Source of the DNA: Flavobacterium sp.
Lineage (GTDB): Bacteria; Bacteroidota; Bacteroidia; Flavobacteriales; Flavobacteriaceae
Assembly (NCBI GenBank): GCA_027483785.1
Contig: JAIXTU010000226.1
Coordinates: 1-5,012 of the forward strand
Reading direction: 5' to 3'
DNA: 5,012 nucleotides
The notes below the pieces were generated by a model, which was not told the DNA's origin, did not search any database, and was given only the letters and a program-made list of their open reading frames with translations. Positions 1 through 5,012 of this stretch are shown here, piece after piece. The position numbers and the translations under genes were made by a program. Position 1 is the stretch's first letter. Every line of letters starts with the position of its first letter.

Positions 1-111
1 AGGCAGCACTTCGACAAGCTCAGGCAGCACTTCGACAAGCTCAGGCAGCACTTCGACAAGCTCAGGCAGCACTTCGACAAGTTCAGGCAGCACTTCGACA
101 GGTTCAGGCAA
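1..111. repeat. 21-bp tandem repeat array, open at the left window edge
   Basis: Five head-to-tail 21-bp units start at 1, 22, 43, 64 and 85, followed by a 5-6 nt remnant at 106-111. The core is TTCGACAAGCTCAGGCAGC plus AC. Units 1-3 are identical, unit 4 has one C-to-T change and unit 5 adds one A-to-G change, so the array decays towards its right end and probably continues to the left outside the window. The core is the same as the right arm of the hairpin repeats at 566-863, so this is a tandem amplification of a dispersed element. Because 21 is a multiple of three, all three plus-strand frames stay open through the array to the left edge (stops at 136-138, 141-143 and 167-169), so it could in principle be the tail of a plus-strand gene. 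I favour non-coding, because the same core sits in clearly intergenic DNA elsewhere in the window. Confidence 0.95.
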
Positions 112-158
112 CGTCCATCAGCGACCTCAAACAAGTGAAATGATTTTAAGCCTGACAG

Positions 159-494
159 CTAATTACTAGATTCTATGTTTTTATTTTCAGTATTTTTTAA
201 ATTCCATATTTTGTCATAATTGCGCGCTAGTTCAGGTAAGTTGTCGTGCAAACCATTAATTAAAGCTTCTTTCTTCTCCCTTCGCCATTTCTGAACTTGC
301 TTTTCCCTGTAATATGCTTCGTCAATTCTATCAAACTCTTCATAGTATACAAGCTCAACAGGTAATCGCTTTCTTGTGTGATTTGCCCCTTCTCCACATT
401 GATGTTGATTTAGTCTAAGTTCTAAATCAAATGTGCTGCCAACATAATAGCTGCCATCACGACATTTCAAGATATACATATAACCGCTCACCAT
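159..494 (-). CDS. small GIY-YIG nuclease family protein (UPF0213/YhbQ-like)
   Basis: This 111-residue protein is a single GIY-YIG nuclease domain, the usual size for stand-alone UPF0213-type members. The first motif is Y5-M6-Y7-I8-L9 and the second Y17-V18-G19-S20-T21, separated by K10-C11-R12-D13-G14, as in the family. Putative catalytic or metal residues are R27 and H31 (helix 'LRLNQH') and E64 in Y62-R63-E64-K65-Q66-V67-Q68-K69-W70, a signature of this subgroup. The C-terminal 25 residues are polar and Asn-rich. The ATG at 494 places the first motif at the usual distance from the N-terminus; Met6 (479) would cut into it. No Shine-Dalgarno is visible; a weak TAnnTTTG-like box (TATCTTTA, 540-547) lies upstream without a matching -33 box. 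Family members cleave one DNA strand, but the biological role of the stand-alone bacterial forms is poorly defined. The gene looks more AT-rich than the repair genes to its right and is flanked on both sides by one repeat family, so it may belong to a mobile or repeat-associated unit. Confidence 0.93.
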   Translation of the reverse strand: MVSGYMYILKCRDGSYYVGSTFDLELRLNQHQCGEGANHTRKRLPVELVYYEEFDRIDEAYYREKQVQKWRREKKEALINGLHDNLPELARNYDKIWNLKNTENKNIESSN

Positions 495-565
495 AAAAAT
501 CGAATTTGAAAATTGAGAGTCAATTGCGAAAAGGAATTATAAAGATAATTATTTTAAATAACGCT

Positions 566-604
566 TTACGTGTCGTGTAATGCCTTCGACAGGCTCAGGC
601 AGCG
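566..604. repeat. repeat copy 1, truncated (loop and right arm only)
   Basis: These 39 nt are identical to 685-723 and differ by one base from 825-863. The copy holds the loop portion with the doubled CGTGT and the right arm containing CTTCGACAGGCTCAG, but the complementary left arm seen in the other two copies is absent; AT-rich sequence with no match stands in its place. It is the copy closest to the GIY-YIG start. It may be a truncated element or a minimal mobile form. Confidence 0.92.
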
Positions 605-624
605 AATAAGTATTTTCTAAAACC

Positions 625-723
625 CGTTATTATGTTTAATTAGAGGTAACGTTAACGTCGGCTGAGTTTGTCGAAGTTATAGTGTTACGTGTCGTGTAAT
701 GCCTTCGACAGGCTCAGGCAGCG
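625..723. repeat. repeat copy 2, hairpin element
   Basis: This is a full-length unit of about 99 nt, homologous to 764-863. Positions 662-681 can pair with 698-717 around a 16-nt loop (682-697). Compared with copy 3, the left arm has C-to-T changes that turn three Watson-Crick pairs into G-U/G-T wobbles (667:712, 668:711, 678:701); 677:702 and 681:698 are unpaired. The 39 nt at its right end (685-723) match copy 1 exactly. Upstream of the stem, TTTAATT and GTAACGT blocks are shared with copy 3 with a 1-nt length difference between them. Confidence 0.9.
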
Positions 724-763
724 TCTCCAAATACCGTATTTATTAATAAAACACATTTTTAAT

Positions 764-863
764 CGTCTTTGTATTTAATTTGAATGTAACGTCTAAGTCG
801 GCTGAGCCTGTCGAAGCCATAGTGTTACGTGTCGTGTTATGCCTTCGACAGGCTCAGGCAGCG
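764..863. repeat. repeat copy 3, best-paired hairpin element
   Basis: Arms 802-821 and 838-857 form a 20-bp stem with a single mismatch (817:842) around a 16-nt loop (822-837) that contains CGTGTCGTGT. The stem core is CTGAGCCTGTCGAAG paired with CTTCGACAGGCTCAG. It lies 82 nt past the stop of the DUF4130 gene, which is transcribed towards it, so the structure would form in readthrough mRNA. The position 3' of a gene, the palindromic form and the local multiplicity are like REP/BIME elements of other bacteria; membership of any named repeat family is not claimed. Confidence 0.92.
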
Positions 864-944
864 AAAATGATTTCCAAGAGAGAGAAAAAAGCTCAAGATT
901 TTAGTTTTCTATTACAATAGCATGAAATTACATTTTATAGTTTC

Positions 945-1700
945 TTAATTCATTCGTTTTTCCGTTAGGTATTTCCAGTAGCGGCGCGGCACGTGTTGCA
1001 AGTGCAATTTCATGTTTTTGCGCGCCGGAATGTTGGTGCTTTTGAAATAGTCGTTCCATAATAAGGCGTAGAGATTTTCCTTTTCGTGAAGCAATTCTTT
1101 GTCTTTCATCTTCGGTGCGTGCTCAAAAACTACTTCGGTAACCTGATACAAATCGTAGTAAAAGCCGTAATTTCTTCTCAAGTCGTAGATAACCCATTTC
1201 TGGTCGGCGTAGCGGTTTTTGAAAAAGTAAATCACGAGCGGAATGACGTTAAAATCGGGTTCTACGCCTGCGTAAAATAAGCCGTCGGCCGTTTCTTCAA
1301 AGCGAATAAATGCCTTCATGCGGTGGCGCTCGCGGCTCACACCTTTGTCGATTTTAGACAGCGCCATCAATGCCGGATGTCCGTAATTATTTTCGATGTT
1401 CTCGGCACTGTCGAAACAGTAGCAAATAAATTCCAAAATGTTTTGAAATGCGTCTTCGAGTTCCGACAAGAAACAGCAGTACAAGCGTTGTTGCCAGGTT
1501 ATAGAAAGCTTTTTTTGCAGTGCAGTCCAAACACGGTTCGCTTTTTCATCGGTGGTTTGCACGTGGTGTATTTCCGCGAGCAATTGCGGTTGGTGCTTTT
1601 GCTCGGATTCGAGTCTAACGACTTTGAATTTGCGTTCGTATGTATCGAACACGGCGCTTAAAATGCCTTCAAAACTGCCGTCGAAAACAAGTATGGTCAT
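945..1700 (-). CDS. TIGR03915/DUF4130 family putative DNA repair protein
   Basis: This 251-residue protein belongs to the DUF4130 / TIGR03915 family, which is nearly always encoded next to the TIGR03916 radical-SAM protein, as here. Recognisable family blocks are the N-terminal V5-F6-D7-G8-S9-F10-E11-G12, the central G120-V121-S122-R123-E124-R125-H126-R127-M128-K129 followed by F131-x-R133-F134, the segment around E147-P148-D149-F150 to Y172-D173-L174-R175-R176, and a C-terminal P238-R239-R240-Y241-W242-K243-Y244-L245. Residues 75-76 (CC) and 93/95 (CYC) are extra cysteines of unknown meaning. There is no signal peptide or membrane segment, so it should be cytoplasmic. Its ATG overlaps the stop of the radical-SAM gene (ATGA, 1697-1700), implying translational coupling. 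In many organisms this domain is fused to a uracil-DNA-glycosylase-like domain (TIGR03914, the UdgX-type group); here the protein ends without it. The reaction is, to my knowledge, not established; a role in DNA repair or modification is inferred from context. Confidence 0.92.
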   Translation of the reverse strand: MTILVFDGSFEGILSAVFDTYERKFKVVRLESEQKHQPQLLAEIHHVQTTDEKANRVWTALQKKLSITWQQRLYCCFLSELEDAFQNILEFICYCFDSAENIENNYGHPALMALSKIDKGVSRERHRMKAFIRFEETADGLFYAGVEPDFNVIPLVIYFFKNRYADQKWVIYDLRRNYGFYYDLYQVTEVVFEHAPKMKDKELLHEKENLYALLWNDYFKSTNIPARKNMKLHLQHVPRRYWKYLTEKRMN

Positions 1701-2956
1701 GAGAACAAACTCAATTGATTTTGCGGCGTTTTTAAATACTTGCTGTTCGAATCGGCGAGGATTTGCGCTTTTACCTGATGCGGTTCGGGGTTTGTTAACT
1801 GCATTACGCTATCGGCGCAACGTATAAAATGCTTGGCTCGATTGTAGGCAATGCCCATTTTTCGCAGCTGGTCGGAACGCAAACGGCCAAATTTTCGCGC
1901 TTGCACAATTTTTTGAGCGGAACCTACGCCAATTCCGGGAACGCGTAAAATCATGTAGTAATCGGCGGTGTTTACGTCGACTGGAAATAAGCCGGGATTT
2001 CGCAAGGCCCAGCTCAATTTCGGATCGATATCTACATCGAGATGCGGGTTGTTTTCGTTGAGAATTTCGCGCACGTTAAATCCGTAGAAACGCATGAGCC
2101 AATCGGTTTGATACAAACGATTTTCGCGAAGCAACGGCGGCTGCGAACCAATTTGTGGCATTCGCGTGTCGTAACTAATCGGAATATAACCGGAATAATA
2201 CACGCGTTTGAGATCGAACGAGCGGTAGTATTGATCGGCCGAATACATGATTTCCATGTCGGTTTCGGGTGTAGCGCCAATAACCATTTGTGTGCTTTGT
2301 CCGGCGGGCACAAATTTGGGTGTCGACTTGATCAGTTTCTTTTCGTCTTTAAACGCAATGATGCTGTTTTTGATGAATCCGAGTGGTTTTTTTACTTCGT
2401 CGTGCGATTTTTCGGGCGCCAATAATTTGAGGCCGTTTTCGGTGGGCATTTCAAGATTAATGCTCATCCGATCGGCATATAAACCGGCTTCGGTGAGTAG
2501 TTCTTCGCTGGCGCCGGGTATGGTTTTTAGGTGAATGTAGCCGTTGAATTTGTGTTCGAGTCGGAGTTTCTTAACGATTCGCACCAGACGTTCCATGGTG
2601 TAATCGGCGTTTTTGAAGATACCCGAACTGAGAAAAAGTCCTTCGATGTAATTGCGTCGGTAAAAACTCATGGTAAGATCAACGACTTCATCAACGGTGA
2701 AAGCGGCTCGTTTTACGTCGTTTGATTTTCGCGAAACGCAAAAGGCACAGTCGTAAATGCAATGGTTAGTAAGTAGAATTTTGAGTAGGGAAACGCAGCG
2801 TCCGTCTTCGGTATAGGTGTGGCAAATACCGGAAGCGCTGGAGTCGCCCAAGCCTTTATTGGTATTTTTTCGGTTGCCTCCGCTGGACGAGCACGAAACG
2901 TCGTATTTCGCTGCATCGGCAAGTATGCTTAGCTTTTCTCTAATCCGATCCCACAT
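1697..2956 (-). CDS. putative DNA modification/repair radical SAM protein (TIGR03916)
   Basis: This 419-residue protein is full-length for the family. The radical-SAM cluster motif is C66-x3-C70-x2-C73, expected to bind a [4Fe-4S] cluster and SAM, followed by the barrel segment with L109-S110-S111-G112. Ahead of it lie the family-typical S21-C22-S23-S24-S25-G26-G27 and G43-I44-C45-H46-T47-Y48 to D51-G52-R53-C54; six of the seven cysteines fall in the first 73 residues. Around 333-355 is a helix-hairpin-helix (V339-P340-G341-I342-G343-V344-G345), a non-specific DNA-binding motif. The last residues are Q414-L415-S416-L417-F418-S419, an exact sliding-clamp binding pentapeptide. The ATG at 2956 gives the family's usual N-terminus (MWDRIREKL); no other ATG lies in frame before the upstream stop at 3020-3022. 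It is the first gene of an operon with the DUF4130 gene. The name comes from genome association with DNA-glycosylase-like proteins; substrate and product are unknown. Cytoplasmic. Confidence 0.95.
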   Translation of the reverse strand: MWDRIREKLSILADAAKYDVSCSSSGGNRKNTNKGLGDSSASGICHTYTEDGRCVSLLKILLTNHCIYDCAFCVSRKSNDVKRAAFTVDEVVDLTMSFYRRNYIEGLFLSSGIFKNADYTMERLVRIVKKLRLEHKFNGYIHLKTIPGASEELLTEAGLYADRMSINLEMPTENGLKLLAPEKSHDEVKKPLGFIKNSIIAFKDEKKLIKSTPKFVPAGQSTQMVIGATPETDMEIMYSADQYYRSFDLKRVYYSGYIPISYDTRMPQIGSQPPLLRENRLYQTDWLMRFYGFNVREILNENNPHLDVDIDPKLSWALRNPGLFPVDVNTADYYMILRVPGIGVGSAQKIVQARKFGRLRSDQLRKMGIAYNRAKHFIRCADSVMQLTNPEPHQVKAQILADSNSKYLKTPQNQLSLFS

Positions 2957-3004
2957 ACAAATTGTTTTGGAACAAATTACAAAACGGCATTTAAGCGGTT
3001 TGGG

Positions 3005-3014
3005 AACAATTGTT
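3005..3014. promoter_or_regulatory. palindrome near the predicted transcription start of the repair operon
   Basis: AACAATTGTT is a perfect 10-bp palindrome located about 10 nt downstream of the predicted -7 box, close to the expected transcription start and about 50 nt before the radical-SAM start codon. Read on the minus strand with its neighbours it is TAAC-AATT-GTTC, one base away from the GAAC-N4-GTTC pattern of Gram-positive-type LexA sites. A repressor operator is plausible by position; identification with LexA is speculative, and a 10-bp AT-rich palindrome can arise by chance. Confidence 0.3.
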
Positions 3015-3024
3015 AAAAGTTAAA

Positions 3025-3057
3025 GAAAGGTATTATTTTGAGATAAAATGTAGCAAA
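3025..3057 (-). promoter_or_regulatory. putative Bacteroidota-type promoter of the radical-SAM/DUF4130 operon
   Basis: On the minus strand, TTTG (3054-3057) is separated by 21 nt from TACCTTTC (3025-3032). This fits the Bacteroidota primary-sigma pattern TTTG, about 19-21 nt, TAnnTTTG, with one mismatch in the last base of the -7 box. It lies in the 116-nt gap before the radical-SAM gene and would give a leader of roughly 60 nt. Transcription start mapping was not possible; short AT-rich boxes do occur by chance. Confidence 0.45.
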
Positions 3058-3072
3058 GTCGGTTTGTGAATT

Positions 3073-3468
3073 TTAATCGTACACATTATACACATACCGC
3101 ACATCGCTGTAGTTCACATAAATTTGTTTGCGATTGTTTTGCTTTTTGCGGGTAACTATGTCAACCTCTACTCGTGCACCGTCTAAATTTGCACAGCGAA
3201 ATCCGACGATGATGTCGTCGTCGGTTTCAACTTTCTCTGCGTATTCCATGATTTCGAATACCTGTATTTCTTTCGAACCAATAATGATGCGTTCTTTTTT
3301 CCCGTCGAGTGTAATTACTACGGTCGATTCTTCAAAAGGTGTCCAATCGCTCCATGAATCGTTATCTAAGCGTTCGGTTATACTAAAACTTGTTGCTTTA
3401 AATCGGTATACCTGAGCCTGAAGTAGGGTGGGTAAGCAAATCAGCAACAACAAACAAAATTTTCTCAC
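3073..3468 (-). CDS. small secreted protein of unknown function
   Basis: I do not recognise this 131-residue protein's family with certainty; small exported proteins of this style are common in Bacteroidota. Residues 1-18 form a signal peptide: M-R-K-F, a hydrophobic run at 5-16, then L16-Q17-A18 before Q19, the typical Bacteroidota 'QAQ' end, so export to the periplasm or surface is likely. No lipobox Cys follows the hydrophobic run. The mature part (about 112 residues) is rich in alternating hydrophobic and polar stretches (VVITLDGKKERIIIG, IQVFEIMEY, VEVDIVTRKK), suggesting a beta-rich fold; it has one cysteine, C92. The start is GTG at 3468: an in-frame stop lies at 3487-3489 and no ATG lies between them. 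Only 7 nt separate it from the stop of the upstream M1 peptidase gene, so both are probably co-transcribed. No function is assigned. Confidence 0.85.
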   Translation of the reverse strand: MRKFCLLLLICLPTLLQAQVYRFKATSFSITERLDNDSWSDWTPFEESTVVITLDGKKERIIIGSKEIQVFEIMEYAEKVETDDDIIVGFRCANLDGARVEVDIVTRKKQNNRKQIYVNYSDVRYVYNVYD

Positions 3469-3475
3469 AATTCGA

Positions 3476-5012
3476 TTATTTTTCGTTTACAAATATATCA
3501 TTTGCGCGGTCTGTATCGGCAACAAATCCGTCGGGATCTAGTAGCACGCGTTTTAAATCTGCAAACAAAACGTTAGTTTTAATTCGATATTGTGGTTGTG
3601 CCCAAGGCCAATCGGCTTGTATGCTTCCTTTAAACTTCGGATTGCCGTGCATTTCCCGAAGCGGAATGTAATATTGTTCGGTGCGCCCGTCTTTTAACTC
3701 AACAAGTATTTGCTGCGGCATGGGCATTAAGCCTTTCCGATTCACCAGTATTTCCGTTCTACCGTTTTCGTCGGCAATTGCTGTTACAGCATAGTCAATT
3801 TTATTGGTCGTTTGCGTCCAATCGGTTACAAACCAAACGAGTTGTACGTTGTTTTGTTTTTCGAGAATCCGAACCAAATCGTTTGGAGCTGGATGTTTGA
3901 ATTTAAATTCGTTAAAAAACGCACGTAAACCCTTAATCAACTGTTCTTTACCCAACAAATATTGCAATTGCGTCAAGAAAAGCTGTCCTTTAAAATACGA
4001 ACTAACACTGTACGAACGGTTTTCCTCAAAACGGTCGGCATGCGTTGTTAACGGTTGCTCTTTGCCCGAATTTTGCAACTTCGCAACGGTAGCATAAGCG
4101 CCGGCAAACGGATTTTTAGCCGTGTTTTTGGTTAAATCTGCAATTGCTAAATCTTCAATGTACGAGGTAAATCCTTCATCCATCCAGCCGTACTTGCTTT
4201 CGTTACTTGCCAATAATCCTTGAAACCAAGCGTGGCCCATTTCGTGCGCCGTAACGCCTAACAATCCGTCATACTTACCTTCTCCTAAAATTAAGGTGCA
4301 CATTTGGTACTCCATGCCGCCATCACCACCTTGAATGACGCTGTATTGCTTGTACGGATACGTTCCAATAAGTTCGTTATAAAAATTCATTACGCGAACC
4401 GCATCGGGTTGCAATCGTTTCCAGTTTTCTTTAATCGCCGGATTGTCTTTGTATAAAAAATGCAAAACCGTTCCGTTGTCGAGTTTTGCTTGGTCGTGAA
4501 TGTACTTATCGTCGGCTGCCCACGTAAAATCGTGCACTTTTTCGGCTTTAAAATGCCAAAGCAATTTACCGTCGGGGCGAACTTTTTGTTTAAAGTTTGT
4601 TGCGTAACCGTGGCCAATTTCGTTCGGATTTTGTAAAATACCCGTTCCGCCAATCGTGTAGTTTTTATCGATGGCAATCTTCACATCGAAATTGCCCCAT
4701 TCACCGTAAAATTCGCGAGCTATATACGCGTTCGAGTGCCAACCTTCGGTGTCGTAAGCGGCAATTTTGGGATACCACTGACTCATCGAAACAGCGATTC
4801 CTTCTTTGTTGTTGCGACCAGAGCGACGAATTTGCAGCGGCAATTGCCCTTTAAAGTTCCATTTAAAAGTGACTTTTTGACCTGCTTTTATTGGTTTGGA
4901 TAGAAGCAATTGTGCTAAGGTTCCTTTTTGAAGTACCGTAATTTTTTGTCCGTTGCAGCTTACATCGGCTAACTCAAGTAAACCTATTTCGTTCGGCTGT
5001 AGTTTGGCAATC
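3476..5012 (-). CDS. M1 family zinc metallopeptidase, N-terminus cut off by window edge
   Basis: The reading frame is open from the right edge to the TAA at 3476-3478, about 511 residues. No start is assigned here: the frame continues upstream of an in-frame TTG at 4907-4909 with sensible sequence to the edge, so the true start lies outside. The zinc site is HEMGH (4232-4246) with the third ligand Glu exactly 18 residues later in WMDEGF (Glu at 4175-4177), the HExxH-x18-E pattern of M1 enzymes. The substrate-anchoring motif is GGMEY (4307-4321), the local form of GAMEN. The conserved catalytic Tyr is probably the one in SSYFKG (3995-3997). Upstream is an N-terminal beta domain; downstream are the helical part and a C-terminal stretch ending DRANDIFVNEK. 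M1 enzymes remove N-terminal residues from peptides; Bacteroidota homologues are often exported, but the signal region is not visible here. It is followed after 7 nt by the small secreted protein gene. Substrate preference cannot be told. Confidence 0.95.
   Translation of the reverse strand, partial: IAKLQPNEIGLLELADVSCNGQKITVLQKGTLAQLLLSKPIKAGQKVTFKWNFKGQLPLQIRRSGRNNKEGIAVSMSQWYPKIAAYDTEGWHSNAYIAREFYGEWGNFDVKIAIDKNYTIGGTGILQNPNEIGHGYATNFKQKVRPDGKLLWHFKAEKVHDFTWAADDKYIHDQAKLDNGTVLHFLYKDNPAIKENWKRLQPDAVRVMNFYNELIGTYPYKQYSVIQGGDGGMEYQMCTLILGEGKYDGLLGVTAHEMGHAWFQGLLASNESKYGWMDEGFTSYIEDLAIADLTKNTAKNPFAGAYATVAKLQNSGKEQPLTTHADRFEENRSYSVSSYFKGQLFLTQLQYLLGKEQLIKGLRAFFNEFKFKHPAPNDLVRILEKQNNVQLVWFVTDWTQTTNKIDYAVTAIADENGRTEILVNRKGLMPMPQQILVELKDGRTEQYYIPLREMHGNPKFKGSIQADWPWAQPQYRIKTNVLFADLKRVLLDPDGFVADTDRANDIFVNEK

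Larger units (their letters stand above)
495..944. other. gene-free 450-nt region holding three repeat copies
   Basis: No open frame with coding character is found here on either strand. The region lies between two minus-strand genes: the 3' end of the DUF4130 gene (945) and the 5' end of the GIY-YIG gene (494). It contains the three repeat copies described separately (566-604, 625-723, 764-863), AT-rich spacers between them, about 70 nt of leader before the GIY-YIG start, and about 80 nt of AT-rich DNA after the DUF4130 stop. No hairpin followed by a T-tract, as expected of an intrinsic terminator, was recognised after the DUF4130 stop; the repeat hairpins may take that role, which is an inference. 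Confidence 0.8.

Noticed and set aside
1..111. CRISPR array
   Set aside because: Units are contiguous with no unique spacers and the repeat is only 21 bp; it is a simple tandem array.
540..547. Promoter of the GIY-YIG gene (TATCTTTA on the minus strand)
   Set aside because: It resembles the TAnnTTTG box but no TTTG/TTG lies at the right distance upstream, so it is mentioned only in the gene entry.
864..944. Intrinsic terminator after the DUF4130 gene
   Set aside because: CTATT/AATAG could pair but leaves a 2-nt loop and no solid T-tract follows at the right distance; not strong enough to annotate.
1086..1827. Plus-strand open frames opposite the DUF4130 gene
   Set aside because: Antisense shadows of a gene with conserved family blocks; no independent coding signal.
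2032..2425. Open frames on both strands overlapping the radical-SAM gene
   Set aside because: They lie within a gene with clear family motifs, show no domain of their own, and are typical shadow frames.
3411..3420. CCTGAGCCTG inside the small secreted protein gene matches the inverted repeat core
   Set aside because: It is only 10 nt and encodes the LQAQ end of the signal peptide in frame; the flanks do not match the repeat, so chance is the simplest explanation.
4907..4909. TTG as the start of the M1 peptidase
   Set aside because: The frame is open beyond it to the window edge with coherent M1-like N-terminal sequence (for example VSCNGQKITVLQKG), and the enzyme family needs a longer N-terminal domain.

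Overview
The window looks like a chromosomal stretch from a member of the Bacteroidota, probably a Flavobacteriales-like lineage. The evidence is a moderately AT-rich composition, starts without Shine-Dalgarno sequences, a promoter of the TTTG / TAnnTTTG type, a secreted protein with a 'QAQ' signal-peptide end, and genes with typical Bacteroidota flavour. The phylum is a fairly safe inference; the genus cannot be told. All five protein genes lie on the minus strand, so the biological reading order runs from the right edge to the left.

Right part (5012 to 3073): an M1-family zinc metallopeptidase, cut off at its N-terminus by the window edge, is followed after 7 nt by a small secreted protein of unknown function that starts with GTG. 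The two probably form one transcript acting in or beyond the periplasm.

Middle (3057 to 945): a putative promoter with a near-perfect palindrome just downstream precedes a two-gene operon. It encodes a radical-SAM protein with a C-terminal helix-hairpin-helix (the 'putative DNA modification/repair radical SAM' family, TIGR03916) and its regular partner, a DUF4130 / TIGR03915 protein. The two genes overlap by 4 nt (ATGA). The system is known from genome context but its chemistry is, as far as I know, unestablished. The radical-SAM protein here ends in QLSLF, an exact match to the canonical bacterial sliding-clamp binding pentapeptide. This is the most informative new clue in the window, because it suggests recruitment to DNA replication or repair sites.

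Left part (944 to 1): a 450-nt gene-free region carries three copies of a repeat, two of which fold into long hairpins. Next comes a small GIY-YIG nuclease gene (UPF0213/YhbQ type), then a 21-bp tandem array made of the same core sequence and running off the left edge. The nuclease gene is therefore bracketed by one repeat family, reminiscent of REP elements with their RAYT transposase, and may be linked to spread or processing of the repeats. No rRNA, tRNA, CRISPR or insertion-sequence transposase was seen.
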